NCBI GenBank assembly: GCA_015501585.1
Contig: JADNRY010000012.1
Location: forward strand, 620,001 to 684,000
DNA from: Rhodocollybia butyracea
Lineage: Eukaryota > Basidiomycota > Agaricomycetes > Agaricales > Omphalotaceae
Length of the DNA stretch: 64,000 nt
Direction: 5' to 3'
Made by a program: the position numbers and the translations under genes. The notes below the pieces were generated by a model that saw only the letters and a list, made by a program, of their open reading frames with translations, did no database searches and was not told where the DNA came from. Of the stretch, positions 42,144 to 55,757 are shown piece by piece (position 1 is the first letter of the stretch; every line of letters starts with the position of its first letter).

Positions 42144-42560
42144 TTTTCTGGTGACCAGCATTGGGTCAGTCTGAGGTGGCAGAAGGTTGATAGTACGATA
42201 AAGTCCCTGCAGAGCGGGCATCCTTTACGGTGTAACCATTTTTCCTTCTTTCCGGAACACTTGAAATTATTTTCATTCGATTGCTATTCGGTTGATCTTT
42301 CAATACGATTTGTGTATCATACCCAGCTTTTGCTTTCTGGAGCTACATCTAGCTACAGATGTGATCGGGCTTTCCAGCCTCATGTACTTAGACGAGTTGG
42401 CGTCAAGAGTATTGTGGTAACTTTCAGCGCTCAGTTCCGGATCTCTCGGCGATCTCTTTCGATCCTTTCGAACCTTGACTCGATGATTGCCCAAATAAGT
42501 TTCTTGGGCCATGAAACGACATGTGGTTCAAGCTAAAAATGTTTTACAAGGATAGATGAA
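42144..42560. other. Intergenic, convergent 3' flanks
   Basis: Lies between the convergent MARVEL-like and acyl-CoA ligase genes. No gene or repeat of note. Confidence 0.5.
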
Positions 42561-45310
42561 CTATAATTTTGAGTGTAGTGATAAGGATAGTGGCTGTGAA
42601 GTGGACTCCATACTTTGCCTGGCATCTCTCAAAAGACGACGTAGAATTTTACCGCTCGCATTGCGAGGAATGACGTCGGTAAAGATAATGCCTCCCGAAA
42701 GCCGCTTATGCTTGGACTTTGCGTCAGCGACATGCTACCAAACCCAATTTCGTTAACGAAGATGAAAGGATCGCAAAAAGCTTGATTGCACACCTTAAAA
42801 ATACTTGATCGAAGTTCATCTGCATACTTCTGGTCACGCTCAACTACCGCTGAAGCCGCAGGCTGAAGTACAACAAAGGCCAAAGGTAATTCTCCCGCAT
42901 ATTCGTCTGGGGTACCTATGACGGCCGCATCCGCAACGCTGGGGTGCATGAGAAGATGCCCCTCAAGCTCAGCTGGAGCCACTTGCAGGCCTTTCACCTG
43001 AAATAGAGCTGTTGATTAGCAAACTGGGCTTTCTGTTTGGCCGTTCCAGAAGGCCCAGAAAGATCACCTTGATAAGTTCCTGCAACCAAATCAAAGTTAG
43101 CTCGAAGTAAATCATGATGAACGCCAAACTTCGCTCACCTTGATTCGGTCCACGATGAAAATGTCACCATTGCTCTGAAAAAAAAACCTGATCGCCAGTC
43201 TTTAACCACCTACGATTTCGAATAATTCAGTTATATGGGCTAAGTTGCACAAAATATCTATGACGAACCCGTCAGCCAGAAAAGTTTCCTTTGACGCTTT
43301 TTCGTCTCCATGATATCCGAGAGCGACTTGGCCACCTTGGATGTAGAGTTCCCCGACTTCCCCGAATTTGGCAAGCGTTTTTCCGTCACTCTTAACTACT
43401 TTAGCAATTGTGCCAGGAAGGAGTTGCCCACCACTACCCAGCGTCCCAACTTTTTGTCTCAGAGGGAACATACTAACGGTGCCACATGTTTCTGTCATTC
43501 CTAAAAGCTGCTGAGGACAAACGAGCGAATTGAGAATGCGACCCAGTTACCATATCCTTGTCCCAGGTGCACGACAGCGGGTAGAGCTTTTAAAAGTCCT
43601 CTAGTGAGAGAGGCACTCATGGGGGCGGCCGCGACAATGCAATACCTCACGCTAGACAATGAGTGTTCTTTCACTGCCTGATGCTACAGACCGACATCAA
43701 AGTCGCCGCATTGTTGGATAGCTAGATGCACACACTTTGCAGAGTAATACCGCCTGGGAAGGCACGATTCTAGATACATACATGTTAATTAAAACAGTAG
43801 CAGAGGAGCGGTGGGGAATTACGGACGTTAAGTGTGTTATTTGATATCGGTCAATGCTTTGGAGAAATTTTTCAAAATGGAAGCTTGAAGCCACGACAAG
43901 TGACATCTACAATAGAAATGATTAGAGATGAAAGATGAGGGTAACTGCACCCATTTTTACCCCAGCGTATAACATGAAATGTAACTAAGAGACCTCAGAA
44001 TCAGTTTCACACAAGCAAATCTAGTGCATCAAGAGTACTCGCATTGTAAACTAGGCCGTAGATATCTGTTTGAATTTAGTCTCCAGCTTCGGTCCATAGA
44101 ACAAGGACTTACGATAAAGTGGCAAAACTAGTCGAGGAACAAACACATTAGAGAGTAATAATATATGTGACTACTTACTCACACCCACAGCAGATATCGC
44201 CTGGTCGGAAGCGCCGCTCGGTCCATGTCGTGTAGTCTTCGCCGATTCGATTGAATGTCGCAACTTGAATAATAATACTAATCACATTGAAATGAGAGAT
44301 GGCCACCGCCTGAACGCGTGTCGCTCAGTGTATGACAGTAACGCTATGGGCTATGAAATCGGATACCTTTTGGACACCAGTAGTACCTGAAGAAGGGGCA
44401 AGAAATGCAACCCGCGTCTTTGCCTCGTCTTGCTTGAATGGTTTCTCGATCACTGGAGGTAGCACCGACCCTTGATGCATTAGGCCATCGAAAGATCGGT
44501 ATGATAGCAATCGAGCATCGCTCGGGGACCCGTTAAGAAGAACGATTTTGTCCAGAGGAAACTGTACCCTGGATGCTGCCTGAATTGCGGTAGGAATGCA
44601 TTCCGAATGCACAAACAGTAAACTTGGCCGGGAGATTGTTAAGTGGTGTACTTTTGAGAATTCAGCGGTTTGAACTATCGCCAGAATTTGAGAGGCCCAC
44701 TTAATTCTCCGACAGAAAGGTTCGGGCTAAAGGTACTGCAAAAGCCATAAACACTTCAAAAACGAAAAAAAAAAGAAATTATAGCACTAACGCCACTACG
44801 GCACCTAATCGGTGGGTGGCCCACACACACGGTGGAAAGTCTATCATTATAATGAGGAATCGAGAGACTACGCATGAAGGAGAAGCGCACTAATGTGATT
44901 AAACGACATAATTGCCACTAGTTGAAAAATCATGAAATGAATATTTCCGATAGAAACGGGAGATAAAGTACCCTTACCGACGTCTCTTTCGCCTGAGCAG
45001 CCAGTAAGCGATTGAAACAAACAAATGTGATACGCACCAAGATTCCAATTCTCCCTGATGGCGGAGGCAAGGTATTGCGTCCGTGCTCTGAGCTGTCTCA
45101 GCATGAGCAAATGCGATAGCACGGGGAATAGGGAAGACACACCTCCTCCATAAAAACCTTCTCTCCAGTGTTATCATCTATCAAGCAAGGCGTATCTGTA
45201 AGTCTTTTTGGACGCGTAACATGCCAGAAATCATCCAGAAGGAAGCCGGGGACAGATAAATGAGAAGGAACATTGTGTACAGGAGGGACAACAGTCTGGA
45301 TGCAAGCCAT
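42561..45310 (-). CDS. AMP-dependent acyl-CoA ligase (4-coumarate-CoA ligase-like)
   Basis: It activates a carboxylic acid as acyl-AMP and transfers it to CoA. The start [20 protein letters not shown] at 45310 is followed by many short exons. AMP-binding core: [13 protein letters not shown] (consensus Pro replaced by Val), [75 protein letters not shown] and [20 protein letters not shown]. The C-terminal catalytic Lys is in RNASGK, followed by ILRRLLRD. The run of nine T (minus strand; 43178-43186) has one T too many for the frame [17 protein letters not shown], a likely homopolymer error. It lies 541 bp from the desaturase gene, same strand. The acyl substrate is unknown. Confidence 0.82.
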
Positions 45311-45851
45311 ACTGGAAAAAAGAACAAGAGGAGCACGTTTGTTAAGCCACCGGCACAATTATTGCTTTATGTATCTTCAGAGCGAATGATTCGGATGATG
45401 AGAAAGGCTAGGATGGCGCTATAACCATCAAACGATAAGCTTAATAGGAAAGTCAAGTAGTTTCCTTTCATGAGCCTCCTAAGTGTGTCGGAAGTCATAT
45501 CATGTAAGGGATCTCCGCGGAACCTAGATGATGAGGTACCAAACACGAACTAACAGTAAAGCACCTACCAAACACGTCTTCCAAGTGCGAATAACGACAT
45601 AAAACCACATAAGGCAACTCATTCGGCCGCAGTCAGTCGTCTTGCATGCACTATAGACTGACAGTGAGCCAAGGCTTCAAACTGTTGACAAGAACATACA
45701 ATGGAGTGTTGCGGATAATCAATTTCGAATGGGAAATCAATGTCGTTCCTTGCGCACAAATACAGAAGGTAACTCAGCAATGTCGTCGTCGACAAGTAGA
45801 GAGGAGTATCATAGGGAAAACACATGAAAAATCTAGGATTAATCGAAATCG

Positions 45852-47403
45852 TCATCTTTCGGCAATATAGAGATGTTGTGAAGGGGGAATAGTACACTCC
45901 GCGGCCATCTCCACACCGCCCGCTAGTATACCAACTCGCATCATCGCTAGCAACTGTCGGCCATTAATTAGTGGCGTCATAGAACAGGACAAGAATAACT
46001 GTACGTTATGAGCCGCATTCGAATGGGCATAAACACCTCCAAAAAATGCGGCAGTCATGTCTTGTCCCGAGTTCTTCAACAGTAGGGTGGGACCACCAGG
46101 ATGTCGTTCCACGAAAGATGAGACATCGTGAATGAAGCCGGAGATGAGGATCAACGTGCGTGTTTGAGACTCTTCCTGAACTATCATCAAGTGCATATGT
46201 AATTACATTCTAGGAACTATGTCGTACTCACATGTTTCCCAGCTAACAATAGGTAAGTCATCTGCTGGAACGGGCCATGCAACAGAGTCTTGAGTCTTTT
46301 TCAGAGCTTTCAACTGCATGGTAAGAGCGCCCTTGATAATTTCGTTGCTTGGAAACATTCGAAGATTATTCGCGAGACCAGTCATTCCACACAGAGCAAT
46401 GAACCACTTTAACTGTATTAGCGGTATCTAATCCACCGGCTACGGATGAACTAACCTTGGTGGGGTCCCACTGGTACCACAGATACGCGTTGCGATAATC
46501 CATCGGAAATTGGTGATGAAAATTATGATAGCCTTCACCCATAGTCAGTATAGCTGATAGAAGGTGATCACGAGGGCTCAGTTTATCATCATATGGTGTC
46601 GATCCAATGTAATGTGCAATTGAGTTAATGCAGAAAACACCCTGTGTAGAAATAACTCAGTTTGTCTGTCGGAGAACGTAAGAAAATCCCCGACATGATG
46701 GGCCAGCACAAGTCGTAGCGAAGTGGAGTAGCAGATTGCCCCGAGCCAATCACCCCAAAGAAGTCCGGGAACGATCGTGGGGATTACAAAGCCGAACAGC
46801 AGAGTTAGAGGGAAATAGTATCGGTGCTGAAACTGGATAAGTGGATCCTTTCTAAAGTCTGATATATCGGCGGAGCCTTTGTGCAAATCTGTTTTAAAAA
46901 TCATCCAGCCTATGTGTGTCCAAAGAAGACCACGCTTAGAGTTGTATGGATCCAAGTCGGTGTCGGTGTGGCGATGATGAGATCGGTGTGCCGACGCCCA
47001 CCAATAACAGGATCCTTGAACCGCAGCGGTACCACCAAGAAGGAGGAACCATTGAAGAGGTAGCGAAGCAGTGTATGCTCTATGTGACCATAGACGATGA
47101 TATCCTGTGTTCTATGAGCCTGACATGTCTTACACAGGGCTGACGTGAAAATCCTACCGGCGGTAATACCTAACGGCAAGGGAGTTAGAAGAAAAAAGTA
47201 GCCGCAGGAAGGAGGTTCTTACCCAATACGGTAAATAGATAATAAGGGAGCAAGAACCACAGAGTGGAGGACTGGAGGCGCACGAAAAACACGCCTGCAA
47301 GGGCAAGGGATGGGGTGATCGTAAGGATTCCAATGTTAAACCATCGAACGCCCGTAATTTTAGGAAAGTTTTCAGTCAAGGTCGATATACGGAGGGACAT
47401 CAT
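45852..47403 (-). CDS. OLE1: Acyl-CoA delta-9 desaturase with cytochrome b5 domain, OLE1-like
   Basis: ER membrane di-iron enzyme that makes palmitoleate or oleate from saturated acyl-CoA. N-terminus [22 protein letters not shown] pair in [19 protein letters not shown]. The histidine boxes are [22 protein letters not shown] and [18 protein letters not shown]. The C-terminal cytochrome b5-like domain has [16 protein letters not shown] with the haem-binding HPGG. The second haem ligand region is [12 protein letters not shown]. It ends at 45852 (QHLYIAER). Multi-exon with 50-60 nt introns. The protein is somewhat short at its N-terminus compared with housekeeping Ole1, so it may be a paralogue with a special role alongside the adjacent acyl-CoA ligase. 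Confidence 0.87.
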
Positions 47404-48452
47404 GACGGGGAAGTCTCTAATCCTTGACTGCTTGGCTGCTTAAATCTAGAGAGGAAGATTCCCGTAGAAACTGCACCAAATAGCAATATGATATTTAGTT
47501 AAGAAAGGGCGTGGTGAACGTTGATTCCGACCGAGATCGCTGCAATACAAGTTTTAAACGGGTCCTAGAACAGAAGGGTAATAAAGTGCCATCTTATCAC
47601 TCTAGAGTAAATTGAACCGCAATTGAGAAGAACCCTGTATGAAAAACAGCCGTTTGGTATCTCTGGGCAAATACCTAATCTGAACGAAGGGGTTGGCTCG
47701 TGGCAGCTCGTGGCAGCACAATCCTGGAGCGAACCTGCAAGCCGTGTGCTGTGTTTTCAAACAATCACAGCTACAGTACCAAACTTCCATCAGAATAACG
47801 ACACGCGGGAAACTGGCACGCTCTGTACATCAGGATCTGCGCAAAGGTAGCGAGATGTACTCTGCTATCTCGTTCTGTATCGTTACAGGCGTCACCGTGA
47901 AATGAAGATTCCAAACGAGTTACGATGAGAAAGACCATCCAAAACAGGGAGAAGTTTTGCATCGGTAAAGACCGAGAGATAGAACACGCGTTGAACACGT
48001 ATGATTCAGTATGATCGCGGTAGAATGTAGAGGAAAGAATGAAAGAAACTCAAGTCAGGGAGTGTGCTTATGAAATCAATCTTGCCGTGTTGCCATTGCT
48101 TCCCCTTTGACAAGCCGACAATCTTTCTAGATCTTTTCAGCCGTAATGGCTCTGGGTAAGTTTATACCTGGCGTGGATCCTTTCTTTCCTGTTAAGTGAT
48201 GCATTTATCATCTAGGATTGAACAGAAGCCCATTCCAGTCAAGCGACCGCTGGCGCCTGACACCTAGTTTGCCAGCTTCATTCAGTTTCATACCGCCTCT
48301 TCGTTTCATGAAGTCATACCATTTCTCTCACTTCTTGGAGTGTCATATCACCTCTTGTCACGAGCGCAGGACGTCAACAGAGAATCGATTCCTTCAAAGC
48401 CTGGGGTCTTTGAGTCCTGAGACTGAAATAAGCCCACTTTCTTCCATCCATA
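47404..48452. other. Intergenic stretch
   Basis: No convincing gene. An ATG at 48146 (MAL then a GTAAGT) and the frame 48218-48475 could be 5' leader exons but lead nowhere clear. The region is the divergent promoter zone of the desaturase and the lactonohydrolase. Confidence 0.4.
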
Positions 48453-50244
48453 ATGATGAATGTCCTGCTCGTTAGTGGCGTTGCAGTACTCGCTGTTCTC
48501 ACAGGTTGTACTGGCAGTAGCATGCCGCCTCAAGCTGTCGTGGGTTTGATTTTTTTTTTTTGCATCTCCCGTATTCACACCTAATTCTGTCATTGCAGTT
48601 GATCGAACCTCGTTCGTTCGCTGTAATGGGGCCCAACGCAGACTTCCGAACCGATTCTTTCAATATGTTGTTCAATCCAACCAACTCCACACCACCAATA
48701 TTCCAGGTGTTCGATGAAAGGTTCCTGAGCATACTTGGGCCGAACGCAACAATCCGGGAAATTGCGTCTAATGCGACTTTTGCTTTTGCACATGAAGCTC
48801 CCATATATAACGAACCCACCGACGAGCTGTTCTTTGCCTCAAATGATGGAGGTCAGTGATGCGATTTCAAGTGTCAGAAGCGATTGATAGCAAGGCTTGA
48901 ATTTAGGGCCACTCGGAATGAGTTCACTCACTCAAAGCAATGTAATAAGTAAAATTAGTATAAAGAAGGTCGAAGCGGCTTTAGCCGCTAATCCTACGGG
49001 CCCAGTAAATGTTCCTATAACTCAAGTAAGTTCGCGCAGGCTTTCATTATCATATACATATATGTTCTGATGAATTCATAAACAGCTGAATCTCTCAGAT
49101 AGTATACAGGTTTGATACCCCGTTCTGTGTGTTCAACTTGGATATTCACTGACCTATGATCGGTATCAGATGACGAATGGAGTGCGTTCGAAATCTTCTA
49201 GTCCTGCATACTGGACATATACTGATGTTGCTAGTAGGGAACCGGACCCTACAAATCATCTCTCCTGCTCATTACCTCAGGACGTGGCCCCCTGCCACCA
49301 TCCATTGCCCTTGTCAATACCTTGCCTCCATATAATGTCACCGTACTGCTGGATAACTACTATGGTCGACAATTCGCATCGCTCAACGATATCAAAATCC
49401 ATCCTACGAACGGGAAATTCTTTTTTACAGATGTCGAGTTTGTACCTTTCTCTCCCTCAAGGACAGATCTCATGTCATTTCTAATTTAGTTATGGGTTTC
49501 TCAATGTCTTCCGCCCGGCTCCCCTTATACCATTCCAGGTCTATCGATTTGACCCTGATACCAGCTCTGTACGGGTCGTAGCTGATGGTTTCAATAAACC
49601 CAATGGGATAGCAATCACTCCAGATGGAAAGACAGCCTATGTGTGAGTGTGTCCGTCTTGGCAAGAACTAGGCATAGAGTAACGGTACTTTTATCAAAAA
49701 TTCTAGATCTGATACTGGGTCCTCTGGCGGATTTCTTGGAAACAATCTTACACTCCCAGCGACTATGTGCGTACAACATCTTCCCCATTTTTTTTTCCAT
49801 CGATGAATGTTTCGTATTTTGCAGTTACGCCTTCGATATAGACCCAGATACTGATGTTTTCAAGAACCGACGAGTGGTAGCGTATGCGGATGCGGGGGTA
49901 CCAGGTAAGCTAGTTGTTAGGGATTCCAACCTTGCCAGATAACTGCATTGTTGTTATCCAGACGGCATTCAGCAAGATAGTGATGGGAATATCTATTCAG
50001 GTTGTGCTGATGGTACTCAGGTAAAACCTACAGCTCTGATTGAGGAATCCTCTTATAATTGATGTCATAGGTTTGGGCTCCCGATGGGACACTACTCGGG
50101 AAATTCTTCGTGGGTATGAGTTCTGCAGAGATGATATTTGCCGGCGAGGATAAGAACGGGAATGGCCGTCTAGTCATTTTGGCTGAGACCAAAATGTATC
50201 TTGCCAACATCGCTGCGAAAAGCATCAATCTCAGTGGTCCTTGA
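48453..50244 (+). CDS. SMP-30/gluconolactonase-type lactonohydrolase, secreted
   Basis: A six-bladed beta-propeller, calcium-dependent lactonase family. Exon 1 encodes a signal peptide, MMNVLLVSGVAVLAVLTGCT. It joins by a GTTTGA..GCAG intron to LIEPRSFAVMGPNADFRTDS. Further motifs: APIYNEPTDELFFASNDGG, ALVNTLPPYNV, FASLNDIKIHPTNGKFFFTD, YGFLNVFRPAPLIPFQVYRF, ADGFNKPNGIAITPDG, VSDTGSSGGFLG, DGIQQDSDGNIYSGCADGTQ and KFFVGMSSAEMIFAGED. About nine exons, with introns of 50-60 nt. The Asn/Asp residues in NDIK, NGIA and SDTG fit the metal and active site of the family. It converges with RRP43. The substrate lactone is unknown. Confidence 0.85.
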
Positions 50245-50632
50245 TACATATATAGGCTTTGAACATATTCCTTATCCTATGACACCAGTGAGGCCGACGG
50301 CCGACACCGCGAGTATTATGAATCTCTTTCAAAATAAAAGTATCTTATTGGGAATCCACCTGCGCATATGCAGATATCCATTGCAACGTGCTTGCGGTGA
50401 CTGTTCGGCGGAAATTACTATGTTTAAAGACGTCCCTTCCGCTTCCGATACACGCTGAGATTCCCAAAAGTTTTTTCATCTATATCATTATGCCCTAAAC
50501 CTTGTTATACTCGTGGATCTAGACAAGTACACGTTGCAGTCGTCCAGATAATGCGTTACCTCAGATCTCGAAAAATCAAGAGCATGAATGGGTGTTTCGC
50601 AGGGTGGACCTGTATCGGAAGACGGTAACAAG
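50245..50632. other. Intergenic, convergent 3' flanks
   Basis: Lies between the stops of the lactonohydrolase and RRP43 genes. AT-rich, no gene seen. Confidence 0.5.
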
Positions 50633-51822
50633 TTACAGATTATGCACCTTTTGCATTAGAATGGTATGGCGTCTCTTCGCAAAGGTGATACACTGGTCTA
50701 GTGTATATGCCTGGCGATTGTCCGTGACATGATCTTCCATCCCAAATCTCTCCACGCCATTTCCGAGTTGGAAAACCGATAGAATGCGAGCATGAGAATC
50801 AAGTACGACAGAGATGGTCGTATCAAGCAGAGGTTCTTCGAAAGCGGTTGGATCTGGTAACAGATGCGATCTAAAAGGGAGATATTAACCTCTCAGTTAT
50901 GAACGGGGGAAATGAGAACGATCAACCGATATTGTTGACGGAGTACTAACCCAGAAAATACGCCGAAGGAAAACGCCATGGGAAGTTCTTCTATTACCAG
51001 TTTATGAGCGGGTTTCGATGAATCTGAGCCCAGGCGGGTACAAATCGTGCGATTAAGCTCGAGGTCAAACTCCGCATGAGGCAAAGATACTGAAGAGATA
51101 TTTAGATACTGCGGCAAATCACCAAATATAATTCACCGTTTCTCAAGGCACAGACCATTGCCAGAAGAGCGGCGTCAAAGACGTTTCCATCATAGTTGAT
51201 GACTGTAGCGTCAACATAAAGAGCCCACGCAGATTTTCCAGGATATATAGAAAGAGACGACAGCGGGACCATGCCATTCCCTATCAGAACTGCGTACAAT
51301 CTTTCGGAGAGCACCTGAGCCTCTTCAGCAGGTGGCCCAGGTTTAAATTTTGGAGAACACAAAGCGGGTAGATCGATGTTGGGAACTGGGATAAATTTTT
51401 GATTTTTATTCGGAGTGTGATAAGACCAGGAAATTTACCAATAAATCCTTCATCCGGGTTATCTAGTTCTGGTTCACATAATTCTGCTTTTATTCCACAC
51501 ACGACAGTCGTGTTTCCTATGCGAACTAGGGAAGATCCGTTTGCCGTCGATATTGAGCCTGTTCGTGAACGACAACAAGCAAACACTGACTTTAGAGTTC
51601 CAGAAAAGCATGAAATAACTGATTCCCACCGACATTGAGCTCTACATTTCTCCAGCTAGTTGAGCCTTCGTCGTCTACAGACGATCTTCCATCTGGCCTG
51701 ACTTTTTCTTCGAGAAAGCGTTCTAAATAAATTCGAGGATGTAGGCGTTGAAATGTTGCGGCTTTCAAGGATTCAGCTTCTGCAGTAGATGGAGGATTCG
51801 ATGATGTTGAAGATGAAGCCAT
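50633..51822 (-). CDS. RRP43: Exosome core subunit Rrp43 (RNase PH-like)
   Basis: Non-catalytic RNase PH-fold subunit of the RNA exosome ring. The start [20 protein letters not shown] is followed by [20 protein letters not shown] and RPDGRS, the family N-terminus. Then come [88 protein letters not shown] and [20 protein letters not shown]. It ends [11 protein letters not shown] at 50633. Several introns of about 50 nt. Complete and unbroken as far as traced. Confidence 0.9.
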
Positions 51823-52881
51823 GAACGTTGCAAGTTGAAAATAATCGAGTAGCGCCGGCAAGCGGCAAGGCCCGCTACCTCCAATCGCAGTCTGCAAATT
51901 CTTGAAGTGTGATTTATTGTATTTGTATAAGAATAGCAGAAGAAGTATAGTAACTGACTAGAGACACCAGTAATAGGCAATAATTACAACATAGCGAAGA
52001 ACGGTACCTAGATGGGTACAATTCGCTCGAGCCTGGCTCGAGCCCAAGAATCTGCAAACTGAGATCCAAGAACTATGTCCACCCCTGGAGGACATTCACA
52101 CAGAGTAAAAGGTAGAGACGTCGTGAACACGTTGTAAGCCGTAGAGTAGGTAACGCGTAAGAACGTCGAAGGCGACGGAAAGGGCAAGCCGTTGCCTCGA
52201 AATAGTGAATATGATATAAAAGAAACTAGGATTTTGACTATCCTGATAGACGTTGGGGTTGCGGAAAGAATGGCCACCTACATCGAACGAAAATACCATT
52301 GTTGAAGCAAAGAAACAAATACAAAGTTGAACGATTAGTGGCTACCATCGGCTTGCAGGCAATCGAGAGACGCCGATGGGCCGAAACATCGAATTTAACT
52401 GAATATATTACTGACCAAGATTGTGTATAGATGAGCCAATGATGGTGTAGGAACGTAAGGCAGCCGAGCGGCGCCATGTGGCTACCCAGAGTAAGAACAG
52501 ATTTCGAAGATCCCTGCCAAAAATGATAAATTTGAGTCCTACCAAGACCCTCTACCTAAAGGTAGCGGAACTTAACGGGTTTACGGCCCGGGCATTCCTC
52601 CAAGGACATCTTTCGGAACTCTAAATAATGAAGTGTAGCGTACACAGTGTTCGAGAATGTCGAATATGCGAGAAACTAAATATAGAGAACAATAAAAAAA
52701 ATAACTGCAACAGAAATATTTCAATACACTTTCCACCATGTATATGTTCTGGTGTTGATGACCTGTCCTACTTAAAAATTTCATCTCGCTTCGGCCTCCA
52801 TCTTTTATTTCCAGTGGTACGGTGTATCCCTTAGTTTGTATGGAATGGATGCAGGATCCGAGGAAAAACTTGGGCAATTAT
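51823..52881. other. Intergenic with a doubtful minus-strand fragment
   Basis: A minus-strand frame at about 52008-52200 reads FLRVTYSTAYNVFTTSLPFT and CECPPGVDIVLGSQFADSWA. This resembles small agaric proteins or retroelement protease-like fragments, but no clean gene could be built. The rest holds the RRP43 promoter and the aconitase 3' flank. Confidence 0.35.
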
Positions 52882-55757
52882 CTATTGGCCCTTGGCTTTA
52901 GCAGCCATCTGTATCTGCCGTGTAAGCAAATACCTTGTAGATCAAGAACAAGGACAACTGACCAAGTTAAGAGCAGAGCCAGCCTTGAACCAAGCGATTT
53001 GACCCTCATTGAAAGAGTGGGCCAGAGGAAGCTCCTCCTTGGAACCATCTTCATGTTTCAAAGCCAAGGTCAGGTTCTTGCCGGGAGCGAAAGACTCGAG
53101 ACCAAGGATATCCACACGGTCAGAGGGCTTGACCTTCTCGTAGTCCTCGGCGTTAACAAAGGTCAATGCGAGCATTCCTTGTTTCTTCAAGTTGGTCTCA
53201 TGGATACGAGCGAACGACCTGACAATGATAGCCAAGCCACCAAGGAATCGGGGTTCGAGAGCAGCGTGCTCACGAGATGAACCTTCACCGTAGTTGTGGT
53301 CACCGATAACAACCCATTTGATACCCTTGTCACGGTAGTATGCAGCAGTCTGTGGAACACCCCCGTATTCGCCAGTGATCTGATTCTTGACCTTGTTTGC
53401 CTCGCTGTTCTCAGCGTTGATAGCGCCAATCAAGCAGTTTTCTGGATAACAAGAATGAGTAAAGAAGTCAAGAAAATAAATAATTTTGCTGACGAGAGAT
53501 GTTTTCTAGATGTCCACGGTATTTAAGCCAAGGGCCACCAGCAGAGATGTGATCAGTTGCTACAATGCGAATCAGTATTGCAGACCAAGAGGAAGTAAGG
53601 AAGAGTAAACTCACTGCACTTGCCCGCAACCTTGATAAGAACGGGGAGATCGGTAGGAGTCTTTCCATCCCAAGGTGCAAAAGGTTTCAACAATTGGAGA
53701 CGGTCGCTCTTAGGGTCAACAGCTACGGACACGCTACTACGGTCGGCAGGAGGAGGTTGAAAAAGTGTCTTGACCTGGGTCGTAGCCGAGAGGGGGGAGT
53801 TCATTGCCATTGGGTTCGGAGAACTTGAACGGTTTGCCATCAGAGCCGACGAGAGAGTCGGTTACTGGGTTAAAGGTGAGCGATCCACCAAATGCCATAG
53901 CAGTGACGATATCAGGGGATGCAACGAATGCGTGAGTAGCGGGGTTGGCGTCATTACGGCCGGTGAAGTTACGGTTGTAGGAGGTGATGACTGAAGAGCA
54001 ATGAAAAACGGATACAGTCGTAAACGGAAAAAATACATACTAGAGTTGGCCTCGCCCTTCTTAACATCCTGTCTGTCCCATTGTCCGATACAGGGTCCAC
54101 ATGCGTTGGCCAAGACGAGACCACCAACACTTTCAAAAGCACCAATCTGACCATCACGTTCGATGGTAGCCCTAACCTGCTCAGAACCAGGGGTGATAGT
54201 GAACTTGCTCTTCACGTCTAAGCCGTGCTCAGCGGCTTCTTTGGCGATGGAAGCAGAGCGAGACATGTCCTCGTAAGAAGAGTTGGTGCAAGATCCGATG
54301 AGAGCGACTTTAAGTTCTTCAGGCCAGTTGTTCTTCTTGACTTCCTCTGCAAACTTGGAAAGCGGAGTGGCAAGATCGGGGGTAAAAGGACCGTTAATGT
54401 GAGGCTCGAGTTCCGAAAGGTTCTATGACATATGTGCAGGTAAGAGAGGGCGTAAGTAAGGGACTCAAAAAAAAAGACGTACGATCTCAATGTGCTGGTC
54501 GTATTCCGCGCCTTCATCAGCCTTCAAATTGTGCGAGAACTGCTGTGCGTAATTGGCGATGTCACCACGCTTGGTGGCATTCAAGTAGTCGGCCATACGG
54601 CGGTTGAAAGGGAACATTGACGTAGTAGCACCAATTTCTGCACCCATGTTACAGATGGTAGCCATACCTGTGCAAGAAAGCGATTCGACACCAGGACCCT
54701 TGTATTCGACGATGGCACCAGTTCCACCCTTTACAGTAAGAATACCGGCAACTTTGAGAATGACATCTGCATAGAATGATAAATGAAAAGCAATAAGAAA
54801 CAAAGACTAAACGCACCCTTGGGAGTAGTCCAACCGCCAATTTTGCCTGTCAGGTTGACACCGATAACTTTCGGGCACTTAAGTTCCCAAGGAATACCAG
54901 CCATTACATCGACCGCATCGGCACCACCAACACCACAAGCAACCATACCAAGACCGCCGGCATTGGGAGTATGCGAGTCAGTACCGATCATCATACCTCC
55001 AGGGAATGCGTAGTTTTCGAGGATAATCTGATGGATGATACCTGAACCAGGTTTCCAGAAGCCGAGACCATACTGGGAACAACAAGCTGGTGAGAATTAA
55101 ACAGCAGGTGAAAAGACAATTTACCTTGGCGGTTCCCGTAGCCAAAAAGTCGTAAACTTCCTTGTTAATGTCGATAGCCCTAGCTAGATCCTTGACACCT
55201 CCAACTTGGGCCTCAATCAAGTGGTCACAGTGGATAGTAGTTGGGACCGCAGCAGTATCCATTCCGGCAGACATGAATTGCAGGAGAGCCATCTAATATC
55301 ACATAAGAAGCATGTCCTGATACAAAAGTGGATAAAAATACCTGAGCCGTAGCATCCTGGCATGCAACACGCTTAAATCCAATACTTTAGATACTTTCCT
55401 ATATTCATCCCAGAGAGAGACGTACATCAGGTCTAAGCTTCAAGTAACTGACTCCTCGCTCGATGTCTTGACCATGTGCGTCATCGAGATGGCCATAAAC
55501 AATCTTTTCTGCCAGTGACAACGGACGATTGAGTCTGTTGATGAACGGAGCTTTAGAGACGAAAATAAGACATAGATAGATATTTACCTGTCGCGCACGA
55601 TGGCAAGGTTGTCTTCAATCCGCTGGTAGTTGATATACGCGCCTTTTTCAAGTAGCGACATCGGAACTTTGGTGTCCCCAATTCTGGGTGCAGCAGTGGC
55701 CATTCCGGCAGCCATCCGCCGCAGGGCATTCGCGGTACGATGAGAGAGGTTGAACAT
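52882..55757 (-). CDS. ACO1: Aconitate hydratase, mitochondrial
   Basis: 4Fe-4S enzyme converting citrate to isocitrate in the TCA cycle. The start [20 protein letters not shown] is a mitochondrial presequence rich in Arg and Ala. Family blocks in order: [87 protein letters not shown], the cluster Cys in [14 protein letters not shown], the two further Cys in [40 protein letters not shown] and a C-terminal [17 protein letters not shown]. The final exon 52882-52914 adds [10 protein letters not shown] after intron 52915-52962. About a dozen short introns. No lesion seen. Confidence 0.94.

Noticed and set aside
42561..45310. Adenylation domain of a nonribosomal peptide synthetase
   Set aside because: No thiolation or condensation domain follows. 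The protein ends with the stand-alone acyl-CoA ligase C-terminal Lys motif.
48146..48475. Upstream 5' exons of the lactonohydrolase
   Set aside because: An ATG followed by GTAAGT exists, but the signal-peptide ATG at 48453 gives a complete secreted protein without them.
52008..52300. Minus-strand frames ending ..CECPPGVDIVLGSQFADSWA
   Set aside because: Possible protease-like or agaric small-protein fragment, but no complete gene or reliable junctions. Mentioned only in the gap entry.
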